A stretch of 64,000 nt of DNA from Aedoeadaptatus coxii (GTDB taxonomy: Bacteria > Bacillota > Clostridia > Tissierellales > Peptoniphilaceae). Of this stretch, positions 51,697 to 58,993 are shown one piece after another (the stretch's first letter is position 1; each line of letters begins with the position of its first letter). The position numbers and the translations under genes were made by a program. The stretch lies in NCBI RefSeq assembly GCF_903819215.1, contig NZ_CAIJCT010000010.1, one strand, 5' to 3'. The notes under the pieces were generated by a model. The model saw nothing but the letters and a program-made list of their open reading frames with translations, searched no databases and had not been told where the DNA came from.

Positions 51697-51714
51697 ATCT
51701 TAACTACCCCCCGA

Positions 51715-51906
51715 TTACGGAATCATATGGTCGATACGACGCGTATCGGCTGCGGAGACCATGGATCCTTTTCTTAGATTACGCGTTCTCTTAGCCGTTT
51801 TCTTACCGGTCAAATGACCTTTATAGGCTTTAAATCTTCTCAATTTACCGGTTCCCGTTCTTTTGAAACGTTTTGCGGAACCTCTATGTGTTTTCATTTT
51901 ACCCAT
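51715..51906 (-). CDS. rpmI: 50S ribosomal protein L35
   Basis: 63 residues, rich in Lys/Arg: KTHRGSAKRFKRTGTGKLRR and RTRNLRKGSMVSAADTRRID. Middle gene of the infC-rpmI-rplT operon. GGAGG lies before its ATG. Confidence 0.97.
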   Translation of the reverse strand: MGKMKTHRGSAKRFKRTGTGKLRRFKAYKGHLTGKKTAKRTRNLRKGSMVSAADTRRIDHMIP

Positions 51907-51920
51907 AGCATTTCCTCCTA

Positions 51921-52433
51921 TTAGTTATCTGACTTGGAACTGAAGAACATGACCATGCTTCTGCCTTCCATCTTCGGTTTCTTATCGACTTGACCATATT
52001 CCGAAACAAGCTCGGTGAACTCGTCAAGCACTTCGCGCCCGATTTCAGTATGGCCCATTTCTCTACCGCGGAAACGAACCGAAACCTTGACGCGATTTCC
52101 GTCTTTAAGGAAATCAATTGCTCGATTGGCCTTGGTGTTTAAGTCGTGAAACTCGATCTTAGGCGTAAGACGCAATTCCTTAACGGTAATGGTCTTTTGC
52201 TTTTTCTTGGATTCCTTTTCTTTCTTCATCATATCGTAGCGATATTTGCCGTAATCCAATACTCTACACACCGGCGGTTTCGCTGTCGGTGCAATGTTGA
52301 CGAGATCTAACTTAAATTCATCAGCAATTTCTCTTGCTTTGTCAATGGACACAACTCCCAATTGCTCTCCATCGGGATCGATAAGACGCACTTCTTTTGC
52401 GCGAATTTCACCATTGATTTGAACTTCCTTAAT
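51921..52433 (-). CDS. infC: Translation initiation factor IF-3 (ATT start)
   Basis: The frame is open above the first ATG/GTG-type codon (GTG at 52391), and those upstream codons give IKEVQINGEIRAKEVRLIDP, the conserved IF-3 N-terminus. ATT at 52433 is the only plausible start, with GGAGGTG 7-9 bases upstream. From it the protein is 170 residues, the normal size. AUU starts are known for infC and allow IF-3 to limit its own synthesis. C-terminal domain from about 90 has RFRGREMGHTEIGREVL. Confidence 0.95.
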   Translation of the reverse strand: MKEVQINGEIRAKEVRLIDPDGEQLGVVSIDKAREIADEFKLDLVNIAPTAKPPVCRVLDYGKYRYDMMKKEKESKKKQKTITVKELRLTPKIEFHDLNTKANRAIDFLKDGNRVKVSVRFRGREMGHTEIGREVLDEFTELVSEYGQVDKKPKMEGRSMVMFFSSKSDN

Positions 52434-52447
52434 GACTAAACACCTCC

Positions 52448-52551
52448 ATAGGCAACAAAAAAAGCGGGCACAAAAAACCCGCCTTCACATAATCTGGAAC
52501 AAACCTTAAAACGTAAGTCGTAAGGTGAGAAACGGACTTCTTCTTCATACA
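52448..52551 (-). promoter_or_regulatory. infC/rplT leader with attenuator (L20-leader type)
   Basis: Between the promoter and infC lie about 110 bases. They end in a terminator: stem GCGGG/CCCGC (52464-52468 with 52478-52482) followed on the minus strand by seven T. Upstream is a segment able to form competing pairs (ACTTACGTTTTAAGG region). This is the position of the L20-dependent attenuator in Firmicutes; an L20 binding structure was not modelled. Confidence 0.75.
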
Positions 52552-52557
52552 TGGGTT

Positions 52558-52586
52558 AGTATATCAGTCAATTCTGCCTTTGTCAA
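52558..52586 (-). promoter_or_regulatory. Promoter of infC-rpmI-rplT
   Basis: TTGACA (52586-52581), 17-base spacer, TATACT (52563-52558) on the minus strand. It overlaps the end of udk, so no terminator is seen before it. Confidence 0.85.
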
Positions 52587-52587
52587 A

Positions 52588-53214
52588 CTATTTCTTCCTG
52601 CTGTTTAATATATAATCGACTTTTGTCTGAATTAAATCCAAGGCCACTTTATTATAACCGCCTTCAGGAACGATAATATCGGCATAACGCTTCGACGGCT
52701 CGACAAATTGTAAATGGGCGGGCCGTACCGTCGCCATATACTGATCGATAACAGAATCTAAGCTTCTCGCCCGCTCCTTCATATCCCGTTTAATACGTCT
52801 TAAAATACGTACATCGCTATCGGTGTCGACAAAAATCCGCATATCCAGGAGTTTCAAAATGCGCGGCTCGGAAAAAAGTAAAATTCCCTCGATGAGAATA
52901 ATATCTTTCGGTTCCAGCCGAATGGTTTCTTTCTTTCGATTATGAACGGAAAAATCATATTCCGGCATATCCACCGACTTCCCTTCGCGCAGCAATTTCA
53001 AATGCTTGATGAAAAGATCATTATCAAAGGCGAAGGGATGGTCGTAATTGGTTTTTTGTCGATCTTCAAAGGAAAGATGGGACTGATCTTTATAATAATT
53101 ATCCTGGCGAATGACCGTGCATCGTTCGGATCCCGTGTTCGCATATAGTTGTTCGGTAACAGTGCTCTTTCCGGATCCGGAACCTCCGCAAAGGCCGATT
53201 AAAACTGGTCGCAT
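52588..53214 (-). CDS. udk: Uridine kinase
   Basis: 208 residues from the ATG at 53214; an upstream TTG is too close to the ribosome site. P-loop GLCGGSGSGKST near residue 6-17, the Arg/Tyr-containing RQDNYYKDQSHLSFEDRQKTNYDHP in two parts, and the DTDSDVRILRRIKRD lid region. It phosphorylates uridine and cytidine. It starts just after the U32 peptidase stop. Confidence 0.92.
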   Translation of the reverse strand: MRPVLIGLCGGSGSGKSTVTEQLYANTGSERCTVIRQDNYYKDQSHLSFEDRQKTNYDHPFAFDNDLFIKHLKLLREGKSVDMPEYDFSVHNRKKETIRLEPKDIILIEGILLFSEPRILKLLDMRIFVDTDSDVRILRRIKRDMKERARSLDSVIDQYMATVRPAHLQFVEPSKRYADIIVPEGGYNKVALDLIQTKVDYILNSRKK

Positions 53215-53215
53215 A

Positions 53216-54436
53216 TTAATCAATCTTCTTTCTGATCATATCTTTTGCTTCTACTGCGCGGTCGAGGCGAGCTGTAAAAATTTGTCTCGCTTTATTGGCT
53301 ACCTCGATAGGTTCTCCATCTTCATCTCGCATATCTTCGATCGTCCAAAGAAAATAATCTTTCCCCGGCCCGAAGATCTCCACTTCGTCACCTTCAAATA
53401 AGCGATTGCGCTGCTCGATGGTGACGCGCTTATTCTCTTCGTCGTAATCCAATACGACGCCGACGAAATCGTAATCTCTGATGTAGGTTGTGGAATTACT
53501 GATTCCCCGCGTATCCTTCGCTTCTCCAAAGTAAAAACCCGTCGTGAAATCTCGATGGGATACTTTTTGAATTTCTTCGAACAACTTTTCGTCGTACGCG
53601 TAATGTTCAGGGTCATTATAATAAGCGTCGATGGCCATGCGATAGGAACGAATAACGGTGGCGAGATAATAAGAACTCTTGACCCGCCCTTCTATTTTGA
53701 AAGACCGAATGCCCGCTTCGATTAAATCGTCGATGTGTCCGATCATGGAAAGATCTTTTGAATTGAGAATAAAGCTTCCCTCTTCCGTGGAATCGATTGG
53801 GAAATATTCTCCCGGACGATTTTCTTCGACCAAATGGTATTTGTAACGGCACGGCTGCGCACAATCCCCTTGGTTGGCGTCTCTTCCCGTCATGTAATTG
53901 CTGAGCAAGCAGCGTCCGCTGTAACTCATGCACATAGCACCGTGAACAAATGTCTCGATGTCGATGCCGTCAACTGTGTTGACGATATTTTTAATCTCGT
54001 CTAAAGACAATTCCCTTGCGAGAACCACCCGCTCGGCGCCGAGATTCCGCCAAAATTTTACAGTGTCGCTATTGGTAATGCTTCCCTGTGTACTCATGTG
54101 AATGGGAATCTTCGAAACACTGCGTACGCGCTGAAAAATACCGGGATCGGAGACGATGACCGCATCGACACCGATAGATTCCAAATCTTTTACATAATCC
54201 TCCAACCCGTCGAAATCGCCGTCGTGGGGGACGATGTTTAGCGTAACGTGGACGGTTTTGCCGCGGGCGTGAGCGTACTCTACGCCCTCTTTCATGGTCT
54301 CCAGGGGAAAGTTTTTCGATGCTTTACGTAGCCCAAAAGCTTCGCCGCCTAAGTAAACGGCGTCGGCACCGTAGTCGATGGCCGTCTTTAACTTTTCAAG
54401 ATCTCCGGCAGGAGCCAATAGTTCTACTTTATTCAT
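53216..54436 (-). CDS. U32-family peptidase-like protein (TrhP/YrrO type)
   Basis: 406 residues. The U32 signature ETFVHGAMCMSYSGRCLLSN is near 160-180, followed by a Cys-rich QGDCAQPCRYKY that with the first Cys can hold an Fe-S cluster. Homologues YrrN/YrrO and TrhP make 5-hydroxyuridine in tRNA rather than cutting peptides. The neighbouring O-methyltransferase (next entry) is known in relatives to methylate that product, which supports a tRNA role. Confidence 0.88.
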   Translation of the reverse strand: MNKVELLAPAGDLEKLKTAIDYGADAVYLGGEAFGLRKASKNFPLETMKEGVEYAHARGKTVHVTLNIVPHDGDFDGLEDYVKDLESIGVDAVIVSDPGIFQRVRSVSKIPIHMSTQGSITNSDTVKFWRNLGAERVVLARELSLDEIKNIVNTVDGIDIETFVHGAMCMSYSGRCLLSNYMTGRDANQGDCAQPCRYKYHLVEENRPGEYFPIDSTEEGSFILNSKDLSMIGHIDDLIEAGIRSFKIEGRVKSSYYLATVIRSYRMAIDAYYNDPEHYAYDEKLFEEIQKVSHRDFTTGFYFGEAKDTRGISNSTTYIRDYDFVGVVLDYDEENKRVTIEQRNRLFEGDEVEIFGPGKDYFLWTIEDMRDEDGEPIEVANKARQIFTARLDRAVEAKDMIRKKID

Positions 54437-55070
54437 TCAATCTCCTTATCATCAGCACACCGTCTCCAACGGGTAGTAAGTTGACACTTAATTCATCCGA
54501 TTGAAAGACCGTATGCAACATTCGCTTCAGTCGCTTAACGATCGTTATCTTTCGACGTTTAAACAAAGCTTTCGACGCCAACATGCCGTGAAAAAGGACA
54601 TTGTCCATACAAATTACGCCGTCCTCATTTAAAAGCCTGAGGCATTCTTTCAAATAAACTTCATACTGCCCCTTCGCCGCATCGATAAAAATAAAATCGT
54701 AAGATCCCCGATCTTTCGTAATAAATTCCGCCGCATCACCTACGATGAGATTCACTCTGTCTTCCAAATGTTGGTTCTGCAAATGGGTTCGCGCATTAAT
54801 GGCACGAACAGGATCCAGCTCCACCGTCGTAATGACGGCGTTCGTCGCGCGGGCCATAACCGATGCGGAATATCCGATGGCGGTACCCAGTTCCAAAATG
54901 GTGCGCGGCTTTAATACCGATAGGAAGAAAGCCAAATAATTTTCCACCTGCCGGTCGATAATGGGAACTTCTTCCTCTTCGGCAAAGCGCCGCATTTCTT
55001 TCAAGTAATTGTCTTTTTCCGGCACGAGTTCATTAAGAAACTCTTCGATAAATGGTTCTGTCGTATACAT
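54429..55070 (-). CDS. SAM-dependent O-methyltransferase (TrmR/YrrM-like)
   Basis: 213 residues of the caffeoyl-CoA O-methyltransferase class. SAM motif ILELGTAIGYSASVMA near 78-93, VELDPVRA near 103 and FIFIDAAKGQYEVYL near 150. In Bacillus the yrrM product TrmR makes 5-methoxyuridine in tRNA from the hydroxyuridine made by the yrrN/yrrO U32 proteins; this gene overlaps the U32 gene by 8 bases. That function is by analogy. Confidence 0.85.
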   Translation of the reverse strand: MYTTEPFIEEFLNELVPEKDNYLKEMRRFAEEEEVPIIDRQVENYLAFFLSVLKPRTILELGTAIGYSASVMARATNAVITTVELDPVRAINARTHLQNQHLEDRVNLIVGDAAEFITKDRGSYDFIFIDAAKGQYEVYLKECLRLLNEDGVICMDNVLFHGMLASKALFKRRKITIVKRLKRMLHTVFQSDELSVNLLPVGDGVLMIRRLNE

Positions 55071-55074
55071 GCTA

Positions 55075-55097
55075 TAAAAAAGCCGGTTAAACCGGCT
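55075..55097 (-). terminator. Terminator after RNase J gene
   Basis: Stem AGCCGG/CCGGCT (55081-55086 with 55092-55097), followed on the minus strand by six T. It separates rnj from the methyltransferase operon. Confidence 0.85.
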
Positions 55098-55098
55098 A

Positions 55099-56769
55099 TT
55101 AAATATCCATAATAATGGGAAGAATCATGGGGTTGCGTCTCGTCTTTTTAAAGATGAAGTTTCTCAAGTCGTCGCGAATTTGCGATTTAATGGCAGACCA
55201 TTCTTTCACGTTGCTTTGTTTGCAATTCTCAACGGATTTCGACACGGTGTTACGCACATCGTTCATTAAATCCGTCGATTCGCGAACGTAGACGAAGCCC
55301 CTGGAAATAATGTCGGGTCCCGAAACCATTTCGCCGGTCTTTTTGTTCATGGCAATAATGGCGATTATCAAGCCGTCTTCGGAAAGATGTTTTCTATCCC
55401 GTAAGACGATATTGCCTACATCGCCGATGCCCAGACCGTCGATAAGCACTTGACCGGATTCCACATCTTTCACGCGATGGGCTTCTGTCTTATTCATTTC
55501 CAAACATGCTCCGTTTTCGAGCAGGAAAATATTGTTTTTCGGAATACCCATACGTTGCGCCACTTCCGCATGCTTTAAAAGGTGCTTTACTTCACCGTGC
55601 ACGGGAATAAAGAATTTCGGCTTTAAAAGACTGAGCATAAGCTTATGCTCTTCCTGATAGGCGTGTCCGGATACGTGAATTTCGGATAGAGATTCATAGA
55701 TAACGCGGACGCCCTTATCCAACAAGGTATTGATGACAGTATTGACCGCATTTTCATTACCGGGAATCGGATGGGATGAAAGAATGATCACATCGTCTTT
55801 TGTCAACTGAATGCGTTTATGCTGACTATTTGCAATACGCGTCATGGCACTCATCGGCTCCCCTTGGCTACCGGTTGTAATTAAAACCAGTTGCTTGGGA
55901 TTGTAACGATCCATGTCCTTAATGTCGACGATGGTATTCTTCTTTACACGAAGATAGCCGAGATTCTCGGCAATACCCATAACATTGAGCATGCTGCGAC
56001 CGCTTAAGACGACCTTCCGGTTATAGCGCTCGGCAGCGTTTATAATCTGCTGAATCCGGAACACATTAGATGCGAATGTGGCGATAATGATCCGATTGTT
56101 TCGCATAAGGGCGAATAATCGATCCAATGTGGCGCCGACTTTTCGCTCGCTCATTGAAAAGCCTTCCCGAAGCACGTTGGTCGACTCGCTGAAAAGTGCC
56201 AAGACACCTTTATCTCCAATTTCCGCCAAGCGGTTTAAGTCGATGGGCGCGCCTGCAATGGGCGTAAAGTCAACTTTAAAGTCGCCGGTGTGTACCAACA
56301 CGCCGAGGGGCGTCGTAATGGCAAGGGCTGCCGCATCGGGAATGGAGTGGTTGACACTTATCCATTCGATATCGAAGTGTTTGCCTACCTTCACGGGTTT
56401 TTTATAACTTACGGTCACGAGTTTTGTCGAGCGAAGCAAACGATGCTCTTTTAATTTATTCTCGAGAAGTGCCAATGTAAGTTTGGTTCCGTATACAGGC
56501 ACATTAATTTGTTTTAAAACATAGGGAACGGCACCAATATGGTCTTCGTGCCCGTGAGTGATAACGATTCCCTTTATTTTTTTTCTGTTTTTTAATAAAT
56601 ACGTTATGTCGGGTATGACGACGTCGATTCCCGGCATATCATCTTCCGGGAAGGTCATACCGCAGTCGATCAGTATTATCTCGTCACGATACTCGATGAC
56701 CGTCATATTCTTCCCAACTTCATGTAATCCTCCTAGAGGAATTATACGAAGTTTTTCCTTAGTCTTCAT
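55099..56769 (-). CDS. rnj: Ribonuclease J
   Basis: 556 residues, metallo-beta-lactamase/beta-CASP family. Metal motif HGHEDHIGA near 74-82, motif GDFKVD near 164, beta-CASP features SHPIPGNE and GHAYQEEHKLM..PVHGEVKHL, C-terminal domain about 450-556. It has endo- and 5'-3' exonuclease activity in mRNA decay and rRNA processing. It overlaps the Fur-family gene by 11 bases and ends at a strong terminator. Confidence 0.96.
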   Translation of the reverse strand: MKTKEKLRIIPLGGLHEVGKNMTVIEYRDEIILIDCGMTFPEDDMPGIDVVIPDITYLLKNRKKIKGIVITHGHEDHIGAVPYVLKQINVPVYGTKLTLALLENKLKEHRLLRSTKLVTVSYKKPVKVGKHFDIEWISVNHSIPDAAALAITTPLGVLVHTGDFKVDFTPIAGAPIDLNRLAEIGDKGVLALFSESTNVLREGFSMSERKVGATLDRLFALMRNNRIIIATFASNVFRIQQIINAAERYNRKVVLSGRSMLNVMGIAENLGYLRVKKNTIVDIKDMDRYNPKQLVLITTGSQGEPMSAMTRIANSQHKRIQLTKDDVIILSSHPIPGNENAVNTVINTLLDKGVRVIYESLSEIHVSGHAYQEEHKLMLSLLKPKFFIPVHGEVKHLLKHAEVAQRMGIPKNNIFLLENGACLEMNKTEAHRVKDVESGQVLIDGLGIGDVGNIVLRDRKHLSEDGLIIAIIAMNKKTGEMVSGPDIISRGFVYVRESTDLMNDVRNTVSKSVENCKQSNVKEWSAIKSQIRDDLRNFIFKKTRRNPMILPIIMDI

Positions 56770-57217
56770 CAGACTCTCCTTTCAACTTCTGTGCGCATTC
56801 TTCACAAATGCCGTAAAACTTTAAATTATGATCCGTTATATGAAAGTGAACCGTTCGTTCAATTTCTTCTTCTAAGTCATCTAATAAATCCACATTAACT
56901 TCTGTAATTTTGTGGCATTTATTGCACACCAGATGGTGGTGAATATGCTTTTCGCCTCTCAAACGGCGTTCGTAACGTGTCGTACCGTCCGAAAGAGTTA
57001 AGGCCGTTAAAAATCCGATTTCCTCCAAGAGGCTAACGGCACGGTAAACTGTCGCGATGCCGATTTCAGGCATTTTTTTAGAAGCGTATTGAAATACCTC
57101 TTCTGTCGTCATGTGTTCGTCATCATGTTCGATAAAAACATCCATTACAACTTGACGTTGTTTCGTGTATTTATAACCTTTATCTTGTAGAAAATCCTTA
57201 TATTCATTTGTCGGCAT
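56759..57217 (-). CDS. Fur-family metal-responsive repressor
   Basis: 152 residues. Winged helix with YTKQRQVVMDVFIEHDDEHM and EIGIATVYRAVSLLEE, then metal ligands: HIHHHLVCNKCHKITEV (His cluster and C-x2-C) and CEECAQKL at the end (C-x2-C structural zinc). It could be Fur, PerR or Zur; the residue pattern cannot decide. It may link to the feo operon in the same genome but no Fur box was found there. It shares the transcript with rnj. Confidence 0.9.
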   Translation of the reverse strand: MPTNEYKDFLQDKGYKYTKQRQVVMDVFIEHDDEHMTTEEVFQYASKKMPEIGIATVYRAVSLLEEIGFLTALTLSDGTTRYERRLRGEKHIHHHLVCNKCHKITEVNVDLLDDLEEEIERTVHFHITDHNLKFYGICEECAQKLKGESDED

Positions 57218-57282
57218 AATTCACCCACCTATTCCTGTACATGTACCTTTTGACATAAAAAGTGCGCCTTCTTTAGCGTAAA

Positions 57283-57699
57283 TTAAAGTGACTGTTGATC
57301 TAAATATGTTTGTAAAATGAGTACGGCGGCTAATTTATCCACGTGTTTTTTTCTGTTTTCACGTCGTACACCGCCCTCCATCAGCGCGCGAGTGGCGGAA
57401 GCCGTCGTCAATCGTTCGTCGACAAATTCGATCTCCATAGCGAGGGCTTCTTTTAAATACTCGGCGTAATTTAGCGTACGGGTCGCTTGAAAGCCCATGG
57501 AATTGTTCATATTCTTCGGTAGACCGACGATTAACTTTTCCACCTTGTATTCGTCAATAATGCGCTTTAACGCCTTTACATCTTCTACTTTGGAACTTCT
57601 CATAATCGTCGTAACGCCCTGAGCTAAAATGCCGAGGGGATCGGATACGGCGACGCCGATAGTTTTATTGCCTATGTCAAGGCCTAATACTCTGTTCAT
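57283..57699 (-). CDS. ruvX: RuvX/YqgF-family Holliday junction resolvase homologue
   Basis: 138 residues. RNase H-like fold: VLGLDIGNKTIGVAVSDPLG at the N-terminus (Asp6), VEFVDERLTTASATRAL near 95 and HVDKLAAVLILQTYLD near 124. It has roles in pre-16S rRNA 5' processing and possibly recombination. The usual alaS-ireB-ruvX run here is split by an aldo/keto reductase. It begins one base after the reductase gene ends. Confidence 0.95.
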   Translation of the reverse strand: MNRVLGLDIGNKTIGVAVSDPLGILAQGVTTIMRSSKVEDVKALKRIIDEYKVEKLIVGLPKNMNNSMGFQATRTLNYAEYLKEALAMEIEFVDERLTTASATRALMEGGVRRENRKKHVDKLAAVLILQTYLDQQSL

Positions 57700-58659
57700 T
57701 TAAATCACTTTAATACAAAATTCCGGACACACCGTGGCACAATATCCACATAAAATACAATCTTCATTCGGTACGGCTTTCCCGTCGATGACGTGAATGC
57801 CGTTTTGTTTGCAGCGATTTTCACAGCTGCCGCAACCGATACAATAGTCGCCGATAATTAAATGGCGTTTTTTACCGGAAACATCCTGTAATGCTTCCTC
57901 GTTTTCGCGATGATTTAAAAATAAATCGACATTATAATCGATTTCGCTCTTAGACTGCATACCGATCGCCGTAGCGTCGATGCCTTCCTGTTCACGAATC
58001 CAATGAAGTGCTTCGCGATTGTCTTGAATTAAATGGCCGCCGCCTAAAGCTTTCATGGAATAAATTCCAATGCCCTTGTCGTGGCGCGCTTTAATGGCGT
58101 TTAGCATTTGCTCGGCCGTACCGTCTTGTATCCCGATTCCCTTTTTATTGATTATCGGGTGAATGACTTCGATCTCGGGAAAAAGCGCAGTCGCATTGAC
58201 ACATCCGATGAAGTGCGTGGATATGCCTACGGCGCGAATAATTCCTTCGTCTTTAAACTGCTTTAGACGCTTTAAAGCCTCGCGGTGACCTTTAAGCGTT
58301 AAAAGCGATTCCTGCTCGTGGAGCATAAAGATATCGATATAATCGGTATTCAATTCAGTCAGAGCTTTTTTAACACTTGCCTCTGCTGTTTTAGCATCAT
58401 AGCAATAAGCCTTCGAAGTGATAACCCACTCATCGCGACCTAAAATTTTAATAGCGTCGCGTATATAAGCGTAATTATCATAAATCTCGGCGGTATCCAT
58501 GAAGTTAATACCCTTTTCTCGGGCATATATTAATAATTCCGTACCTTTTTTTAAAGATAAATTTGCTTGAAATCTGGAAAAGGTCAAGGAGCCAAAACAT
58601 AAAGGCGATACTTCGATCCCCGTCTTTCCTAAAATAGCCATAGATCTCCTTTGTAACAT
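57700..58659 (-). CDS. Aldo/keto reductase with C-terminal 4Fe-4S domain
   Basis: 319 residues. The N-terminal aldo/keto reductase barrel has MDTAEIYDNY (catalytic Asp/Tyr region), the Lys in WVITSKAY and the HEQE motif. The C-terminal part carries two ferredoxin-like CxxCxxCxxxC clusters (CIGCGSCENRC and CILCGYCATVC). Substrate unknown. It lies between ireB and ruvX. Confidence 0.88.
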   Translation of the reverse strand: MLQRRSMAILGKTGIEVSPLCFGSLTFSRFQANLSLKKGTELLIYAREKGINFMDTAEIYDNYAYIRDAIKILGRDEWVITSKAYCYDAKTAEASVKKALTELNTDYIDIFMLHEQESLLTLKGHREALKRLKQFKDEGIIRAVGISTHFIGCVNATALFPEIEVIHPIINKKGIGIQDGTAEQMLNAIKARHDKGIGIYSMKALGGGHLIQDNREALHWIREQEGIDATAIGMQSKSEIDYNVDLFLNHRENEEALQDVSGKKRHLIIGDYCIGCGSCENRCKQNGIHVIDGKAVPNEDCILCGYCATVCPEFCIKVI

Positions 58660-58662
58660 TAG

Positions 58663-58692
58663 AATAGAGATGAGCCTACGCCCATCTCTATT
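58663..58692. other. 10-bp perfect hairpin overlapping the ireB stop
   Basis: AATAGAGATG (58663-58672) and CATCTCTATT (58683-58692) form a perfect 10-bp stem with a 10-base loop. On the minus strand it is followed by CTAATGTTAC, not by a T run, so it is not a standard terminator; it may be an RNA-processing or stability element. Confidence 0.6.
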
Positions 58693-58945
58693 TTTCTTTT
58701 AAATAGAATTTTAACAACTCTGCTAAAAGCTCGTCACGTTCAATTGATTGTATGATGCTGCGCGCATCTCGATGACTCGTTATATAGGTGGGATCTCCGG
58801 ATAATACATAGCCAATAATTTGATCGACCGGGTCGTATCCCTTGTCTTCAAGTGCATGAAACACTACGGTCATACCTGAACGAATTTTCTCGCTGTCACC
58901 GCCTGATTTTTCAAATATATGCGTTTCAAACTGATTATTGTCCAT
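58688..58945 (-). CDS. ireB: IreB-family regulatory phosphoprotein
   Basis: 85 residues with the family pattern GYDPVDQIIGYVLSGDPTYITSHRDARSII in two parts (residues about 35-65). In Enterococcus IreB is phosphorylated by the IreK kinase and affects cephalosporin resistance. It lies between alaS and ruvX as in most Firmicutes, apart from the inserted reductase gene. Start has GGAG upstream. Confidence 0.9.
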   Translation of the reverse strand: MDNNQFETHIFEKSGGDSEKIRSGMTVVFHALEDKGYDPVDQIIGYVLSGDPTYITSHRDARSIIQSIERDELLAELLKFYLKEK

Positions 58946-58993
58946 ATAATCTCCTCCATAAGGCTATTATAACACAAATATCAGAATCCGACA

